DNA from: an uncultured Arcobacter sp.
GTDB taxonomy: Bacteria > Campylobacterota > Campylobacteria > Campylobacterales > Arcobacteraceae
NCBI GenBank assembly: GCA_913062735.1
Contig: CAJXWI010000224.1
Location: 1 to 5,205 of the forward strand
Direction: 5' to 3'
DNA: 5,205 nucleotides
Shown here: piece by piece, positions 1 through 5,205 of the stretch
Position numbering within the stretch: the first letter of the stretch is position 1
Layout: each line of letters starts with the position of its first letter
The notes under the pieces: model-generated
Database searches by the model: none
What the model saw: the letters and a program-made list of their open reading frames with translations, nothing else
Told to the model about the DNA's origin: nothing
Made by a program: the position numbers and the translations under genes

Positions 1-369
1 AATTTTGAAAAAATACAAGCTAAAAAACAAAATAATACCTTGTCTTCTTTATGTAAAAAAATAAAGAAAGAAGACGGGCTTGTACGTTTTAAGAATGCAA
101 AAAGTCTGTACCAAACTTATAAAGCCTATTCTTATTGGCCAGGAATTTTTCTTTCTTCGGGACTTAAATTAAAAGAGCTTTTATTAGTAGAAGAACACAG
201 TACGAATACTGAAGGTGAAATTTTATCTATTAATAAGGATTCTGTAATAATTGGGTGTTTAAAAGGAAGTATTGAAATTAAACAATTACAAGCTCCTTCA
301 AAAAAAGCGATTAATGCCAGTGATTATATACGTGGTAAACGCTTAAATATTGGTGATATACTTCAATAA
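1..369 (+). CDS. fmt: Methionyl-tRNA formyltransferase, C-terminal part (5' end outside window)
   Basis: The reading frame is open from base 1 and ends at TAA 367-369, giving the last 122 residues. Fmt transfers a formyl group from 10-formyl-THF to Met-tRNA(fMet) in the cytosol for translation initiation. The catalytic N-terminal domain lies upstream of the window. What is visible is the linker (KIKKEDGLVRF, residues 21-31 here, like the family's KI-x-KEDG stretch), then YKAYSYWPGIFL (matching the family's Ra-x-PWPGa segment), and the C-terminal OB-fold-like tRNA-binding domain with EGEIL and IEIKQLQAPSKKAINASDYIRG, which matches the usual lxi-LQ-x-GKk-m-a-dfl-G ending. A TTG at 40 is in frame but is internal, not a start. 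In related genomes fmt sits beside birA; here an opposite-strand permease gene intervenes. The identification rests on the C-terminal domain and neighbourhood only. Confidence 0.9.
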   Translation, partial: NFEKIQAKKQNNTLSSLCKKIKKEDGLVRFKNAKSLYQTYKAYSYWPGIFLSSGLKLKELLLVEEHSTNTEGEILSINKDSVIIGCLKGSIEIKQLQAPSKKAINASDYIRGKRLNIGDILQ

Positions 370-394
370 AAAATAAACCCTTGGGTTTATTTTT
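369..394. terminator. Bidirectional intrinsic terminator between fmt and the permease gene
   Basis: Twelve bases at 369-380 are the exact reverse complement of 383-394, with ACCC facing GGGT across a central TT. In RNA the innermost C-G pair would open to give a 4-nt loop. The stem foot is A-rich on the left and T-rich on the right, so either strand would present a stem followed by a short U-rich tail. It starts on the last base of the fmt stop codon and ends 4 bp before the convergent permease stop, exactly where a shared terminator is expected. The stem has only three G-C pairs, so strength is uncertain. Confidence 0.75.
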
Positions 395-398
395 AAAC

Positions 399-1292
399 CT
401 AGCCTAAATACAAGTAAAAACCAGTCACAGATAAAAGAGATAATAATACACCAATTACTAATGCGTTAACAGCTAATCTTTCATCTAATCCACCTTGTAT
501 TGCTAAAATAACAGCAGTAGTCATAGGTGGCATTGCTGCTTCTATAATAGTTACCTTACTCCAAGTATCATCAAGGGTATAAAAGTATGCAAAACAAATC
601 ATTACTAAAACTGGAACAACAATCATTTTAGTAAATAACAATAATGTGGTTGTTTTAAACTTATAAAATAAGTTTTTCAATTCCAACTTCATTCCAATTG
701 CAATCATAGCTATGGGAACCAAGGTAGCCCCAATAACTTCTGCTGTATTCATTACAAAAATAGGAATAGGAAAAAGCTTAGCAAATACTGTAATAAAAAA
801 CATAATAATAGGTGGGAAAAATAAAACTTTTTTGGAAATGGCTTTTAAATTTACATGTGCACCACTTCCCCAGTTTATAATTACAGTTCCTAATGAAACT
901 ACTAATAAAAAAGATCCAAAAAGATCATAAATTAAGGCATAAACAACATAATCAGGCCCATAAAAAGCATCAATATAAGAAAAGCCAATAAAAGAAGTAT
1001 TTCCAAATGTTCCAACTACCATAAATGTTGCTAAAGTTTTTTTATCAAACTTAAAGGCTTTTCCAAGAAAATACATGAGCAGTAAATTACAAAGTATAAT
1101 AGCATTAAACATGAAAATAAGATTTAGTATTTTTGCATCCAAAACAAGTGGATAAATCTTAACAAAAATCATAGCAGGCAAAGAAAAATAAATTACAAAA
1201 TCAACCAATACCTGAGAATTGTCTTTTTTTAAGACTTTAAATAAATAACCAAAAAATAAATACAATGCAATAGGTAAAACAGGATCTAACAC
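399..1292 (-). CDS. AEC-family (auxin efflux carrier type) membrane permease
   Basis: A 297-residue, highly hydrophobic protein with about ten predicted membrane helices (roughly residues 3-20, 29-48, 56-76, 88-105, 115-139, 156-173, 184-201, 214-239, 246-268, 274-296). Helix 4 carries GTFGNTSFIGF (94-104), helix 7 the PIAMIAIGMKL stretch (193-203) and helix 9 AAMPPMTTAVILA (252-264). These match the conserved GN-x-x-FIG, iGm-L and MP-x-x-x motifs of bacterial AEC permeases, and the length is typical (about 300). The family includes malate and other organic-acid carriers, but the substrate cannot be read from sequence. The start is GTG (1290-1292), preceded by AAAAAGG with 6-nt spacing; the stop is TAG. 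The gene runs opposite to all others here, between fmt and birA, which suggests insertion into a conserved housekeeping block. Base composition looks like the neighbours. Confidence 0.87.
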   Translation of the reverse strand: MLDPVLPIALYLFFGYLFKVLKKDNSQVLVDFVIYFSLPAMIFVKIYPLVLDAKILNLIFMFNAIILCNLLLMYFLGKAFKFDKKTLATFMVVGTFGNTSFIGFSYIDAFYGPDYVVYALIYDLFGSFLLVVSLGTVIINWGSGAHVNLKAISKKVLFFPPIIMFFITVFAKLFPIPIFVMNTAEVIGATLVPIAMIAIGMKLELKNLFYKFKTTTLLLFTKMIVVPVLVMICFAYFYTLDDTWSKVTIIEAAMPPMTTAVILAIQGGLDERLAVNALVIGVLLSLLSVTGFYLYLG

Positions 1293-1327
1293 ACTTAGCC
1301 TTTTTGTTTGAAATAAATATAAAATAC

Positions 1328-1333
1328 ATTATA
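1328..1333 (-). promoter_or_regulatory. Candidate -10 element for the permease gene
   Basis: The minus strand reads TATAAT here, a perfect -10 hexamer. Transcription would start near 1321, giving a leader of about 28 nt that contains the AAAAAGG ribosome binding site at 1299-1305. No convincing -35 is seen, which is normal for sigma-70 promoters in Campylobacterota. In DNA this AT-rich a perfect hexamer can arise by chance; its position supports it. Confidence 0.5.
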
Positions 1334-1358
1334 TTAGATTTGTATTAATAAGTAATTA

Positions 1359-1366
1359 TGTATAAT
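1359..1366 (+). promoter_or_regulatory. Candidate -10 element for birA-parA-parB, placed for a leaderless transcript
   Basis: A perfect TATAAT at 1361-1366, directly preceded by TG, lies just 5 nt before the birA ATG (1372). Normal -10 to start-site spacing would put the transcript's first base at or within 1-2 nt of the A of that ATG. There is no Shine-Dalgarno in the ATCTTTT between box and ATG. Together these suggest a leaderless mRNA. No clear -35 is visible. Confidence 0.55.
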
Positions 1367-1371
1367 CTTTT

Positions 1372-2007
1372 ATGGAAATAATTCAATTAAAAGAAGTTGA
1401 TTCAACTCACAAATATTTAAAAGAGCACTTAAAAACAAATGTTTACAGCAAACCCATATGTATAGTAAGTTTTAAACAAAACAATGGAATCGGAAGCAGA
1501 GGAAACGATTGGATTGGAAAAGAAGGAAATTTATTTTTTTCTTTTGTTTTATCAAAAGACTTGTTACCAAAAGATCTACCTATACAAAGTGCTTCCATTT
1601 ATTTTTCTTATTTACTAAAAAGAACACTTAAAGAAATGGGTTCAAAACTTTGGCTTAAGTGGCCCAATGATTTTTACTTAGGAAATAAAAAAATTGGCGG
1701 AACCATCACTAATTTATCTAATAATTTATTTTTATGTGGCATTGGATTGAATCTTATAGAAGTACATGAAGATTATGGCAAATTAGATATTGATATTGAT
1801 AAAATACTCTTATTAAATAATTATTTTGCAATCTTATCAAAAAGAATTTTATGGAAGGAAATATTTAGAGAGTATAAGATAGAATACTCCTTGAGTTTGG
1901 AATATAAAACAAACATTGATAATAAAAAAGTTTCATTAAAAAAATCAATATTGAACCCTGATGGCTCAATATCTATAAATGAACAAAAGGTATTTGGTTT
2001 AAGATGA
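1372..2007 (+). CDS. birA: Biotin--[acetyl-CoA-carboxylase] ligase, catalytic domain only
   Basis: A 211-residue cytosolic enzyme that makes biotinyl-AMP from biotin and ATP and attaches biotin to a lysine of carrier proteins such as AccB. Visible motifs in order: VDST (9-12), the adenylate loop QNNGIGSRGNDW (36-47), GNLFFSF (52-58), KWPND (96-100), KKIGG (106-110), GIGLNL (123-128), and a short C-terminal SH3-like part with NPDGSI (195-200) ending in LR. E. coli BirA is about 320 residues with an N-terminal helix-turn-helix; that domain is absent, so this is a monofunctional ligase without repressor function. The start is firm: an in-frame TAA at 1363 blocks any upstream start, the conserved N-terminus begins at once, and the next in-frame ATG is about 88 codons on. 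There is no ribosome binding site. The loop is GIGSRG where E. coli has GRGRRG. The 3' end overlaps parA by 4 bp. Confidence 0.93.
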   Translation: MEIIQLKEVDSTHKYLKEHLKTNVYSKPICIVSFKQNNGIGSRGNDWIGKEGNLFFSFVLSKDLLPKDLPIQSASIYFSYLLKRTLKEMGSKLWLKWPNDFYLGNKKIGGTITNLSNNLFLCGIGLNLIEVHEDYGKLDIDIDKILLLNNYFAILSKRILWKEIFREYKIEYSLSLEYKTNIDNKKVSLKKSILNPDGSISINEQKVFGLR

Positions 2008-2780
2008 GTGAAGTAATAGCAATAGCAAATCAAAAAGGTGGAGTAGGTAAAACTACTACAGCGGTAAATTTAAGTGCAGCTTTGGCATTAGAAGGAAAGA
2101 GAGTATTATTAGTTGATGCTGATCCCCAAGCAAATGCAACCACTTCTTTAGGTTTCCATAGAGATACCTACGAGTACAATATTTACCATGTTATGTTAGG
2201 TACTAAAGAAATAAGTGAAATAATTTTAGATACAGAAATTCCTAATCTAAAAGTTGCTCCTTCTAATATTGGCTTAGTTGGAATTGAAAAAGAATTTTAT
2301 AAAGATACAAGTGATAGAGAGATGGTACTTAAAAGAAGTATTGATCCTATAAGAAAAGATTATGATTATATTATTATAGACTCACCTCCTGCATTAGGAC
2401 CTATTACCATTAATACTTTATCTGCTGCGAATTCTGTTTTAATTCCAATACAGTGTGAATTTTTTGCACTAGAAGGTTTGGCGCAATTATTAAATACTAT
2501 TAAATTGGTAAAACAAACCATTAACAGATCATTACAAATTAGAGGATTTTTACCAACAATGTATTCTTCTCAAAACAATCTCTCAAAACAAGTTTTTGCA
2601 GATCTTGCACAGCATTTTGAAAGTAAATTGTTTAAAATTGATGACAATTCATATGTGGTAATTCCAAGAAATATTAAATTAGCAGAGAGTCCAAGTTTTG
2701 GTAAACCAATTATGTTGTATGATAATGCAGCGATTGGTACAAAAGCGTATAAAAATTTAGCAAAAGCAATTTTAGGATAA
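2004..2780 (+). CDS. parA: Chromosome partitioning ATPase ParA/Soj
   Basis: A 258-residue ParA/MinD-superfamily ATPase that binds DNA non-specifically in its ATP dimer form and, with ParB, moves replicated origins apart. It shows the deviant Walker A KGGVGKTT (11-18), Walker A' LLVDADPQAN (35-44), Walker B YIIIDSPPALG (122-132) and the C-terminal PRNIKLAESPSFGKPI segment (221-236). It lacks the N-terminal helix-turn-helix of plasmid P1-type ParA, so it is the short chromosomal (Soj) type, and its length is typical. Its ATG lies inside the birA end as ATGA (2004-2007). The nearest purine-rich stretch, AAAAGG at 1985-1990, is 13 nt upstream, too far for good initiation, so translation probably depends on reinitiation after birA. 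parB follows after 2 bp. MipZ or plasmid origin is unlikely given the chromosomal neighbours. Confidence 0.96.
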   Translation: MSEVIAIANQKGGVGKTTTAVNLSAALALEGKRVLLVDADPQANATTSLGFHRDTYEYNIYHVMLGTKEISEIILDTEIPNLKVAPSNIGLVGIEKEFYKDTSDREMVLKRSIDPIRKDYDYIIIDSPPALGPITINTLSAANSVLIPIQCEFFALEGLAQLLNTIKLVKQTINRSLQIRGFLPTMYSSQNNLSKQVFADLAQHFESKLFKIDDNSYVVIPRNIKLAESPSFGKPIMLYDNAAIGTKAYKNLAKAILG

Positions 2781-2782
2781 TT

Positions 2783-3649
2783 ATGGCAAAAGGTATGGCA
2801 TTAGGTAGGGGCTTAGGTGAATTATTAGGTGAAGTGGAAACGGCATATGATAATGGTAATACTTCAAGTAAAGAAGGTCTTTTAGAAATTGATGTTTCTA
2901 AAATTGTACCCAATCCTAATCAACCTCGTAAAATGTTTGATGAAGATAAATTGCAAGAACTAAGTTCATCTATTAAGCAACATGGTCTTTTACAGCCTAT
3001 TGTTGTTATAAAAGATGATAATGATGGTTATATATTAGTTTCAGGTGAGAGAAGGTTACGTGCCCATAAACTTGCTAATATGGACAGTATAAAAGCCATA
3101 GTAACTAATATCAAAGAACTTGAGTTAAGAGAACTTGCCTTAATTGAAAACATTCAAAGAGATGATTTAAATATCATTGAACTTGCTTATTCTTATGCCC
3201 AGTTAATTAATGAACATTCAATTACTCATGATGAATTATCAGGGAGAGTTTTTAAAAGCAGAAGCTCAATTACAAACACTCTTAGACTGCTTCAACTCTC
3301 TTCTTATGTTCAACAGCTATTGGCTAATAATAAACTCTCAGCAGGTCATGCTAAAGTTATGTTAGGTCTTAGTGAAGAAGATCAAAAAAAAGTTGCTGAT
3401 TCAGTACTGGGACAAAAACTCTCAGTAAGAGAAACAGAAAAAATTGTAAAAGATTTAAAATCCCTACAAAATCCTAAAAAAACAAGTAAAAAAACACAAA
3501 ATTATAATTTCAAGTCTTTGGACAGTATTGTCTCTGTTTTAGAAGCCTCAAACTTCAAAATTAAAGCAGAAAAAAATTATTTAAAGATAGAATTTAACTC
3601 TCAAGAAGATATAGAAAAACTTTCACATTACTTTAGTAACACTTTATAA
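2783..3649 (+). CDS. parB: Chromosome partitioning protein ParB/Spo0J (CTP-dependent DNA clamp)
   Basis: A 288-residue parS-binding protein that loads at origin-proximal sites, spreads as a CTP-bound clamp and stimulates ParA. The N-terminus LGRGLGELLGE (7-17) matches the basic ParA-activating peptide. Then come NPNQPRK (44-50), the CTP-binding box GERRLRA (88-94), ENIQRDDLN (122-130), a helix-turn-helix around 146-172 with SRSSITNTLRLLQL, and LSAGHAKVML (185-194). A Lys/Asn/Thr-rich linker at about 218-242 leads to the C-terminal dimerisation domain. All key motifs are intact and the length is usual. The start ATG has AGGA at 2774-2777 with 5-nt spacing, inside the end of parA. The linker is encoded partly by two A7 runs (about 3476-3500). 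No gene of the unit follows directly; the atp genes begin after 103 bp. Confidence 0.96.
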   Translation: MAKGMALGRGLGELLGEVETAYDNGNTSSKEGLLEIDVSKIVPNPNQPRKMFDEDKLQELSSSIKQHGLLQPIVVIKDDNDGYILVSGERRLRAHKLANMDSIKAIVTNIKELELRELALIENIQRDDLNIIELAYSYAQLINEHSITHDELSGRVFKSRSSITNTLRLLQLSSYVQQLLANNKLSAGHAKVMLGLSEEDQKKVADSVLGQKLSVRETEKIVKDLKSLQNPKKTSKKTQNYNFKSLDSIVSVLEASNFKIKAEKNYLKIEFNSQEDIEKLSHYFSNTL

Positions 3650-3685
3650 AATTTCTTAATTTATTTCCTTCATTTAAACTATTAT

Positions 3686-3709
3686 TATAATTATTTTAGA
3701 TAATATAAG
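3686..3709 (+). promoter_or_regulatory. Candidate promoter region for the atpF'-atpF-atpH genes
   Basis: The 103-bp gap after parB is very AT-rich and contains TATAAT at 3686-3691 and the overlapping boxes GATAAT (3699-3704) and TATAAG (3704-3709). Either group would give a leader of about 40-55 nt that includes the hairpin at 3711-3732 and the strong ribosome binding site. No terminator is evident after parB, so read-through from birA-parA-parB is also possible. The exact -10 cannot be chosen by eye. Confidence 0.4.
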
Positions 3710-3732
3710 TCAGTTTTAGTCAAACTAAACTG
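3708..3732 (+). repeat. Short hairpin with overlapping direct repeat upstream of atpF'
   Basis: CAGTTT(T)AGT at 3711-3720 pairs with ACTAAACTG at 3724-3732 around a CAA loop, a 9-bp stem with one bulged T at about 3717. Overlapping it, AGTCA occurs at 3708-3712 and again at 3718-3722, exactly 10 bp apart. The stem has three G-C pairs and no U-tract follows, so it is not a standard terminator. It could be a 5' mRNA structure, a protein site or chance. Confidence 0.45.
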
Positions 3733-3742
3733 TTATAAATAT

Positions 3743-3748
3743 GGAGGA
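3743..3748 (+). promoter_or_regulatory. Strong ribosome binding site of atpF'
   Basis: GGAGGA lies 5 nt (counted from GGAGG) before the ATG at 3753. It is the best Shine-Dalgarno in the window, in contrast to birA and parA, which have none or a poor one. This fits the high expression expected of ATP synthase subunits and fixes the start. Confidence 0.8.
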
Positions 3749-3752
3749 ATGA

Positions 3753-4175
3753 ATGTTAGACATAAGTCCAATATTGATGCTTAGCTCGGGCCTAGTATTT
3801 TTGTTAATACTTGCAGGGTTAAACAGTTGTCTATTTAAGCCTTTATTGAAGCACATGGATGAAAGAGCGGAGTCTATTAAACAAGACTTGATAAACGCAA
3901 AATCAAACTCTGCTGATGTAGATGGAATGCTGGCTGAGGCGAATGATGTTATTGCTGCTGCGAAAAAAGAAGCAGCTGTAATAAGAGAACAAGCTTATAA
4001 TGAGGCTAAAGAGACTGCTGATGCAAAACTTATTGCTGCGAAAAGTGATGTTGATACCAAATATGGTGTTTTCGTTACAGAACTTGCTGATGAAACAAAA
4101 GCGTTAAAAGAATCTTTAGTTGCTGCTATGCCTCAATTTAATGAGAGTGTAAAAGCGAAGCTTAAATCAATTTAA
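3753..4175 (+). CDS. atpF': ATP synthase Fo, b' subunit
   Basis: A 140-residue b/b'-type peripheral stalk subunit. One N-terminal membrane helix (about residues 5-27, SPILMLSSGLVFLLILAGLN) is followed by FKPLLKHMDERAESIKQDL (28-46), the typical transition of b-type subunits into the stalk helix. The rest is a charged, Ala-rich, almost proline-free helical stretch suited to a right-handed coiled coil with the b subunit. It connects the membrane a/c rotor-stator part to F1 through the delta subunit and holds F1 against rotation. Campylobacterota carry separate b' and b genes in tandem, and the length agrees with that family. ATG is chosen because of GGAGGA just upstream. atpF follows 10 bp after the stop. 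It could be labelled simply as a second atpF; b' fits because it is the shorter and first of the pair. Confidence 0.9.
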   Translation: MLDISPILMLSSGLVFLLILAGLNSCLFKPLLKHMDERAESIKQDLINAKSNSADVDGMLAEANDVIAAAKKEAAVIREQAYNEAKETADAKLIAAKSDVDTKYGVFVTELADETKALKESLVAAMPQFNESVKAKLKSI

Positions 4176-4185
4176 GGGAGAAAAA

Positions 4186-4701
4186 GTGAAAAAAACATTA
4201 TTAATAAGTATTTTAGCTTTTGCTCCTGTAGCATTATTAGCTCAAGCTGAAGGTGTGGAATCTGATATTCTTCAGAGATCTGTTAACTTTGTAATTTTTG
4301 CTGCTATTTTATGGTATTTACTTGCTGATAAAATGAAAGCATACTTTGCAGGAAGAACTTTAGATATTCAATCTGAATTAGATAAAGTTCAAGATACATT
4401 AAACGCTTCTCAAGCTAAATTTGATGAAGTAAAAAAACAATTAGACGATGCTAAAATAATGGCAGCAGAAATTGTTGAAAGTGCGAAATTAGATATTGAT
4501 ACAGTTAAAGAAAAAGTATTAACTGCTGTTGATTCAGAAATTGCAAATTTAAGTAAAAACTTTGATGCTAAAATCGAAGTGGAAACTAGAAAAGCTAAAA
4601 AAGAAATTGTTAATGAAATTCTTAATGAATTGTTAAATTCTGATAACCTTGCAATGTCTGAAGAAGAACTTGTAAATATCGTAATTAAGAAGGTTGCATA
4701 A
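4186..4701 (+). CDS. atpF: ATP synthase Fo, b subunit with signal-peptide-like N-terminus
   Basis: A 171-residue peripheral stalk b subunit. Residues 1-22 (MKK, then a hydrophobic run LLISILAFAPVALLA, then QAEG) look like a cleavable signal peptide with a possible site after AQA. The conserved b-type segment follows: DILQRSVNFVIFAAILWYLL (27-46), with the Arg and Asn usual at the start of the membrane helix. A long charged helix covers about 50-150. It should pair with b' and bind delta at its C-terminus. The start is GTG (4186-4188), supported by GGGAG at 4176-4180 with 5-nt spacing; the next in-frame Met is residue 49, inside the conserved region, so GTG is the only sensible start. Its stop shares one base with the atpH start (TAATG), suggesting coupled translation. 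Confidence 0.93.
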   Translation: MKKTLLISILAFAPVALLAQAEGVESDILQRSVNFVIFAAILWYLLADKMKAYFAGRTLDIQSELDKVQDTLNASQAKFDEVKKQLDDAKIMAAEIVESAKLDIDTVKEKVLTAVDSEIANLSKNFDAKIEVETRKAKKEIVNEILNELLNSDNLAMSEEELVNIVIKKVA

Positions 4702-5205
4702 TGATTGATTTAGTAGCTAAAAGATATGTAAAAGCATTATTAGAAGGTAGAGATTCTGCTTCTATAACTGCTATTTATAAAGAATTAAATGAAATTTCTA
4801 CTGCATATACAGATGAAAAGTTTCTTGCTATCATTACTTCTTCTGAAGTAAAAAGTGCGCAAAAAGCTGCGTTGGTTATTTCATTTGTAAATGATTGTAG
4901 TGATGCAACTTCGAACTTTGTAAAAGTACTTAGTAGCAATAAAAGATTAGATATTATTCCTCATATTGTAAAAGAGTTAGAATCACAAGTAGCTATTATT
5001 TCTAATAGTTATGCAGGTATTGTTTATACTAATAAAGAATTATCTGCAAAGTATGTAACTTCAATTGAAGAAAAATTCAGTAAGAAATTTGATGTTAATT
5101 TAACATTAACACAAGATGTTTGTGATTACGATGGTATTAAAGTTGATATAGATGGACTTGGTGTTGAGATTTCTTTCTCAAAAACAAGACTTAAAGATCA
5201 ATTAG
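4701..5205 (+). CDS. atpH: ATP synthase F1, delta subunit (3' end outside window)
   Basis: The frame begins at ATG 4701 and stays open to the window end: 168 codons plus one base. The delta subunit caps the F1 alpha3beta3 head and binds the peripheral stalk. The N-terminus MIDLVAKRYVKALLEG matches the family's a-x-rYA-x-AL start. An all-helical domain spans about 1-100, including FVKVLSSNKRLDIIPHIVKELE (72-93), the family's F-x-x-vL-x-n-kRl-x-x-i pattern. The C-terminal segment ends with LGVEISFSKTRLKDQL, corresponding to the family's S-x-x-x-rL-x-x-L ending. Since delta is usually about 175-180 residues, only a few residues are missing. AAGAAGG at 4687-4693 serves as ribosome binding site with 7-nt spacing. 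The ATG overlaps the atpF stop by one base. atpA would be expected next. Confidence 0.93.
   Translation, partial: MIDLVAKRYVKALLEGRDSASITAIYKELNEISTAYTDEKFLAIITSSEVKSAQKAALVISFVNDCSDATSNFVKVLSSNKRLDIIPHIVKELESQVAIISNSYAGIVYTNKELSAKYVTSIEEKFSKKFDVNLTLTQDVCDYDGIKVDIDGLGVEISFSKTRLKDQL

Noticed and set aside
712..930. A 72-codon + strand open frame inside the permease gene
   Set aside because: Antisense to a clearly conserved membrane protein; its translation resembles no known family and it has no ribosome binding site.
1821..2033. A 70-codon - strand open frame across the birA/parA junction
   Set aside because: Lies antisense to two well-supported genes; low-complexity product; no promoter or ribosome binding site evident.
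2710..2913. A 67-codon - strand open frame across the parA/parB junction
   Set aside because: Antisense shadow of conserved coding sequence at both ends.
3650..3685. A terminator after parB
   Set aside because: The stretch is T-rich but holds no stem of useful length, so I cannot support one.
3731..3739. TGTTATAAA as an extended -10 for atpF'
   Set aside because: The match is good, but transcription would start near 3746, inside the GGAGGA, removing the ribosome binding site that clearly serves atpF'.
2004..3752. A parS site near parAB
   Set aside because: I looked for the palindrome TGTTTCACGTGAAACA and close variants here and in the rest of the window. Only fragments such as TTTCAC (3621-3626) appear, without the matching half.
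1..5205. A previously undescribed defence, mobile or biosynthetic system
   Set aside because: Every gene belongs to a known housekeeping or transporter family, intergenic space is minimal, and there are no transposase, phage or toxin-antitoxin genes or repeat arrays.

Overview
The window is AT-rich, compact chromosomal DNA. The gene order fmt / birA / parA / parB / atpF' / atpF / atpH, with paired b' and b ATP synthase genes and a BirA lacking a DNA-binding domain, points to Campylobacterota (epsilonproteobacteria). An Arcobacter-like member is my best guess from gene content and protein style; this is inference, not a database result.

Layout. Positions 1-369 hold the 3' end of fmt (initiator tRNA formylation) on the + strand. 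A nearly perfect 12-bp inverted repeat at 369-394 then separates it from a convergent gene at 399-1292 (- strand) for a ten-helix AEC-family permease. The 79-bp gap at 1293-1371 appears to hold two divergent promoters: one for the permease and one for birA. The birA promoter lies so close to the start codon that the transcript is probably leaderless. birA (biotin-protein ligase, catalytic domain only) overlaps parA by 4 bp, and parB follows parA after 2 bp, so the three look like one transcription unit. A 103-bp gap (3650-3752) carries promoter-like sequence, a short imperfect hairpin with an AGTCA direct repeat, and a strong Shine-Dalgarno for the ATP synthase genes. atpF' (b'), atpF (b, with an N-terminal signal-peptide-like extension) and atpH (delta, cut by the window end) follow with almost no spacing.

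How the genes work together. ParA and ParB form a chromosome origin partitioning pair; no parS site is visible here. AtpF', AtpF and AtpH make the peripheral stalk of the F1Fo ATP synthase, and the remaining F1 genes presumably continue downstream. BirA charges biotin carrier proteins such as acetyl-CoA carboxylase. The permease is the one gene that does not fit the housekeeping series, and its opposite orientation suggests insertion into a conserved block.

No gene-free stretch exceeds about 105 bases. I saw no tRNA, rRNA, CRISPR array, insertion sequence or evident new multi-gene system. The most interesting signals are small: the leaderless birA start, the altered biotinyl-AMP loop of BirA, the hairpin before the atp genes, and the signal-peptide-like start of AtpF.
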